Assembly (NCBI RefSeq): GCF_026241855.1 | Contig: NZ_JAPJDC010000001.1 | Coordinates: forward strand, 2,232,001 to 2,296,000 | From: Curtobacterium flaccumfaciens pv. betae | GTDB lineage: Bacteria > Actinomycetota > Actinomycetes > Actinomycetales > Microbacteriaceae | Direction: 5' to 3' | DNA length: 64,000 nucleotides | In this document: piece by piece, positions 61,237 through 64,000 of the stretch | Numbering within the stretch: the first letter of the stretch is position 1 | Layout: each line of letters starts with the position of its first letter | Notes under the pieces: model-generated | Told to the model about the DNA's origin: nothing | Databases searched by the model: none | Seen by the model: only the letters and a program-made list of their open reading frames with translations | Position numbers and translations under genes: made by a program

Positions 61237-62565
61237 ATGACCCTGCACTCCTCCGTCACCGTGCCCGGCCCCCGTCGGGTCGTCAGCGTCGACCTCGACG
61301 CTCCGCTGCCGCGCCTGGTCGCCGACGAGTCGGGTTCCTCCGCGCTCGTCGTCGGTTACCGCGACGGCTTCCCCGTCACCACCCTCGACGTGCTGCTCAC
61401 CGCGGACCCGGCCGACGCCGCCCGCGCGATGGCGCCCCTGGTGGACGGCCTCGCACGGACCTCCGGTGCGACCCAGACCCCCATCCCCGACCTCGACCTC
61501 CCGCTCATCTCGATCGTCGTGTCGACCATCGTCACGCGGGTCGAGGACATCCGGAAGCTGCTCGACTTCCTCGAGCACCTCGACTACCCGCGGTACGAGG
61601 TCATCCTCGTCGACAACCGCGTGAAGCTGCCCGAGGTCGACGCCCTGCCCGGGCTGCTCGAGGGCCGCGACGTCCGGCTGGTCACCGAACGCCGTCCGGG
61701 CTGCTCCGCCGGCCGCAACGCCGGGGTCGCCGCGGCGCACGGCGAGATCATCGCGTTCACCGACGACGACGTCCGGGTGGACGCACAGTGGCTCCGGTCC
61801 ATCGGCACGCGCTTCGTCCGCGAGCCCGAGGTCGCCGCGGTCACCGGGATGATCCTGCCCGTCGAGCTCGAGACCCCCGCGCAGATCTGGTACGAGGCGT
61901 ACTACGGCGGCTTCAGCGGCGAACGCACCTTCCAGCCGGTGACCATCGTGCCGGACGACGTCCCCGGGGTCATGCGTCACGCGCAGGCCCGGGCCGTCCG
62001 CCCCGACGGCTCGGTGCAGAAGCACTTCGCCGTGTACGGCATCGGCGGCTACGGTGCCGGCGCGAACTGGGCGGTTCGACGGTCGGCGTTCGACGCCGTC
62101 GGCGGGTTCGACCCCGTGCTCGGTGCCGGTGTGCCCGCCCGCGGTGGCGAGGACCTGGCGATCTTCATCGACATCCTGTGGAGCGGTGGCCGGATCGGCT
62201 TCGAACCCCGCGCGGTCGTGCACCACCGGCACCGGCAGGACCTCGCCGGGCTGCACGGGCAGCTCCACTCGAACGGCGTCGGGTTCACGGCGCTGATGTG
62301 CGAGCTCATCGCGAAGGACCGCCGGCACGCGATCGTGCTCGCGCGGCTGATGCCCCGCGCCGGCAAGATCAAGCTGAAGCAGCTCGTGTCACGACTGGCC
62401 GGCCGGCGTGACGCCGCGGCCGAGAGCATCACCGAGGCCTCCACGACCCGGATCCCGCGCTCGCTGGCCTACCACGAGTTCCGCGGCTTCCCGGCGGGCC
62501 CGGCTGCGTACTTCCGCAGCCGTCGGTTCTGGCGCGAGGTCGAGGAGGGCCGCTTCCGCCCGTAG
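61237..62565 (+). CDS. family-2 glycosyltransferase with N-terminal accessory domain
   Basis: 442 residues. A small N-terminal domain (about 12-75, ending in TADPADAARAMAPLVDGL) precedes a GT-A domain (from 88: PLISIVVST). It has the donor-site DDD at 176-178 (AFTDDDVRVD) and the acceptor/base GGEDLAIF (about 306). No TM segments are predicted, so it is cytoplasmic or peripheral. It is paralogous to the convergent gene at 62711. Both probably build a cell-wall or exopolysaccharide glycan whose other genes lie beyond the window. The start rests on the TAGCGT-N7-ATG arrangement. Confidence 0.9.
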   Translation: MTLHSSVTVPGPRRVVSVDLDAPLPRLVADESGSSALVVGYRDGFPVTTLDVLLTADPADAARAMAPLVDGLARTSGATQTPIPDLDLPLISIVVSTIVTRVEDIRKLLDFLEHLDYPRYEVILVDNRVKLPEVDALPGLLEGRDVRLVTERRPGCSAGRNAGVAAAHGEIIAFTDDDVRVDAQWLRSIGTRFVREPEVAAVTGMILPVELETPAQIWYEAYYGGFSGERTFQPVTIVPDDVPGVMRHAQARAVRPDGSVQKHFAVYGIGGYGAGANWAVRRSAFDAVGGFDPVLGAGVPARGGEDLAIFIDILWSGGRIGFEPRAVVHHRHRQDLAGLHGQLHSNGVGFTALMCELIAKDRRHAIVLARLMPRAGKIKLKQLVSRLAGRRDAAAESITEASTTRIPRSLAYHEFRGFPAGPAAYFRSRRFWREVEEGRFRP

Positions 62566-62588
62566 GCGGAGCAGCAGACGTCCGCACC

Positions 62589-62640
62589 GGAACGGACGGG
62601 AGGCCCGTGGCAGCGTCGCCACGGGCCTCCCGTCCGTTCC
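62589..62640. terminator. palindrome with 23-bp perfect stem between the two glycosyltransferases
   Basis: GGAACGGACGGGAGGCCCGT begins the left arm (62589-62611) and the right arm (62618-62640) is its exact complement, with a 6-nt loop. The junction is convergent. Confidence 0.85.
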
Positions 62641-62710
62641 GATGCGTGCGGTGGAGAGCAGTGCACGCGGTGCGTGCCGTGCACGCGGAGCGCGGCCACC
62701 CGCGCCGCGG

Positions 62711-63994
62711 TCACCCGCGCCGCGACCGCCCGACGACGTACCGCCACGGTCCGCCCAGCGCCGCCACGAGCTCGACGCGCTTGAGGCCGGCCGTCGCCTC
62801 GCGGAACGCGTCGTCGACGGGCCACCCGCCGACGGCGTCCACCGCGGCGGACACCTGGTCCGCATCCGCGCCGGTGCCCTGTCCGAGCGCCCCGAGCTGC
62901 CGCAGCGCCCCGACCGCCCGACGGAGCACGGCCAGTGCGGTGCGCGGTCGCAGCATGAGCTTCGCGACCCACGCACCGAGACCGGTGCCGTAGCCGAGCG
63001 CCTGCGAGCGCAGCGCCGCACGGTCCGGCCGGTGCTTGTGCCAGACGACCGCCGAGGGCTCCACCGCGAGCGCACCGCCGGAGACCAGCACCCGGGTGAA
63101 CAGGTCGGGGTCCTCGCCGGCGCGGGCCAGGGTGCCCGGGCCGAGTGCGACGTCGAACCCGCCCAGGGCGAGCGCGGCCGAACGGCGGAGCGACATGTTG
63201 GCACCGGTGCCGAACGCGCCGACCGAGAACGGGAACAGCGGCAGGTCCGCCGGCGGCGCCGACGTGCGGAACACCCGGCGGTCGGTGTTGCGCGCCCAGG
63301 TCACGCGCTCGTCGAAGTACCGCTGCGTGGGGGTCCGGAGTTCGCCGCTGGGCACGAGGCCGGTCACGCAGACGACGTCCGCGTCGCGGGCGTACGCGTC
63401 GGCGAGCGCTGCGAGCCAGTGCCGGTCGACGACCACGTCGTCGTCGACGAAGGCGACCACGGCCCCGGACGCGAGGGCGAGTCCGGCGTTCCGTGCGCGC
63501 GAGACGCCGGGTCGGGCCTCCAGGACGTACCGCAGGCGCGGATCCGCGAGCGACGTGACCACGTCGCGGGTGGCGGTGGTGGTGGGCGCGTTGTCGACGA
63601 CCAGCACCTCGAAGTCGTCGTGCTCGGACGCGAGCACCGAGCGCACGCAGCGGCGCAGGTCCTCGGGCCGGTCACGGGTCCCGATGACGACGGAGACGCG
63701 TCCGACCGGCGTCCCCGCGGGGGCGGCCGGGAGGCCCGTGGTGCGCAGGGCGCGCAGGGCCGGTCCCAGCTCGGCCGGGTCCACGCCGCCGTCCGCGTCG
63801 ACGCTGACGTCGACGAACCCGGCGATCTCGCGTCCGTCACGGACGAGCAGGCGGGCGCGGCGGAAGCCGGTGGCGCCGGCGAGTCCGACGGCGGACGCGG
63901 CGAGCGCCTCCTGTCGGTCGACGGCGCCGACCCAGGCTGCGCCGGCCCAGGCGGGCACGTCCGGGGACGGCATCGCGGGGGTGAGCGTGAGCAC
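62711..63994 (-). CDS. family-2 glycosyltransferase, paralogue (start may lie outside the window)
   Basis: 427 residues from the last in-frame GTG. It has the same plan as its convergent neighbour: an N-terminal domain (about 20-95, RARLLVRDGREIAGFVDVSV), then GT-A (VSVVIGTRDRPEDLRRCV from 100), with DDD at 184-186 (AFVDDDVVVD) and GEDPDLF (about 292). The GTG at 63994 is 6 bp from the window end and the frame stays open, so the true start may be upstream. Confidence 0.87.
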   Translation of the reverse strand: MLTLTPAMPSPDVPAWAGAAWVGAVDRQEALAASAVGLAGATGFRRARLLVRDGREIAGFVDVSVDADGGVDPAELGPALRALRTTGLPAAPAGTPVGRVSVVIGTRDRPEDLRRCVRSVLASEHDDFEVLVVDNAPTTTATRDVVTSLADPRLRYVLEARPGVSRARNAGLALASGAVVAFVDDDVVVDRHWLAALADAYARDADVVCVTGLVPSGELRTPTQRYFDERVTWARNTDRRVFRTSAPPADLPLFPFSVGAFGTGANMSLRRSAALALGGFDVALGPGTLARAGEDPDLFTRVLVSGGALAVEPSAVVWHKHRPDRAALRSQALGYGTGLGAWVAKLMLRPRTALAVLRRAVGALRQLGALGQGTGADADQVSAAVDAVGGWPVDDAFREATAGLKRVELVAALGGPWRYVVGRSRRG

Positions 63995-64000
63995 GCGGGT

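Overview
The window is a very GC-rich, densely coding actinobacterial chromosome segment. Gene content and order point to Microbacteriaceae: rpsB-tsf-pyrH-frr-cdsA beside a DivIVA-domain gene, an Lsr2-type nucleoid protein, DUF2469, DUF3515, and frequent GTGA/ATGA stop-start overlaps. A gene set that fits cyclohexanecarboxyl-CoA synthesis (17.4-25.0 kb) suggests Curtobacterium, because omega-cyclohexyl fatty acids are known from C. pusillum. The genus is an inference. Nothing here looks like a prophage, insertion sequence, integrated element or CRISPR array.

Layout. 1-4.5 kb, minus strand: rpsB, tsf, pyrH, frr, cdsA and the start of a DivIVA-domain gene. 4.8-7.2 kb: a sugar-porter MFS gene and a secreted M23-like protein. 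7.2-12.3 kb: xerC, dprA, comM, yraN, lsr2 and DUF2469. 12.3-17.3 kb: rnhB, lepB, rplS, trmD, rimM, khpA and rpsP, with map inserted on the opposite strand. 17.4-25 kb: a four-gene minus-strand operon (EPSP-synthase-like/CoA-ligase fusion, acyl-CoA dehydrogenase, ChcA/FabL-type reductase, dienoyl-CoA-reductase-like flavoprotein). 25-33 kb: a YbdK-type ligase, ffh, a VOC protein, lipB-lipA, terC behind a probable manganese riboswitch, ftsY and a 52-residue membrane protein. 33-43 kb: smc, mutM, rnc, rpmF, DUF177, coaD, recG and rsmD. 43-51 kb: thiL, a DUF3515 lipoprotein, ddl, gpsA, plsC, murA, leuD and leuC. 51-56 kb: a FUSC-type membrane protein, a phosphatase, two crcB genes, two identical tRNA-Glu genes, a DUF72 protein and a metallo-beta-lactamase-fold protein. 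56-64 kb: a LacI regulator with a carbohydrate ABC importer (two permeases and a lipoprotein, no ATPase), then two convergent family-2 glycosyltransferases.

Three non-coding themes stand out. First, one family of long GC-rich palindromes occupies seven of the eight convergent gene ends that have room for it. Second, two intergenic arrays of a 19-bp repeat share the same inverted end and the same downstream tail. Third, at least a dozen genes carry a TANNNT box 6-8 nt before the start codon, which predicts leaderless mRNAs. The most interesting gene system is the putative shikimate-to-cyclohexanecarboxyl-CoA operon.
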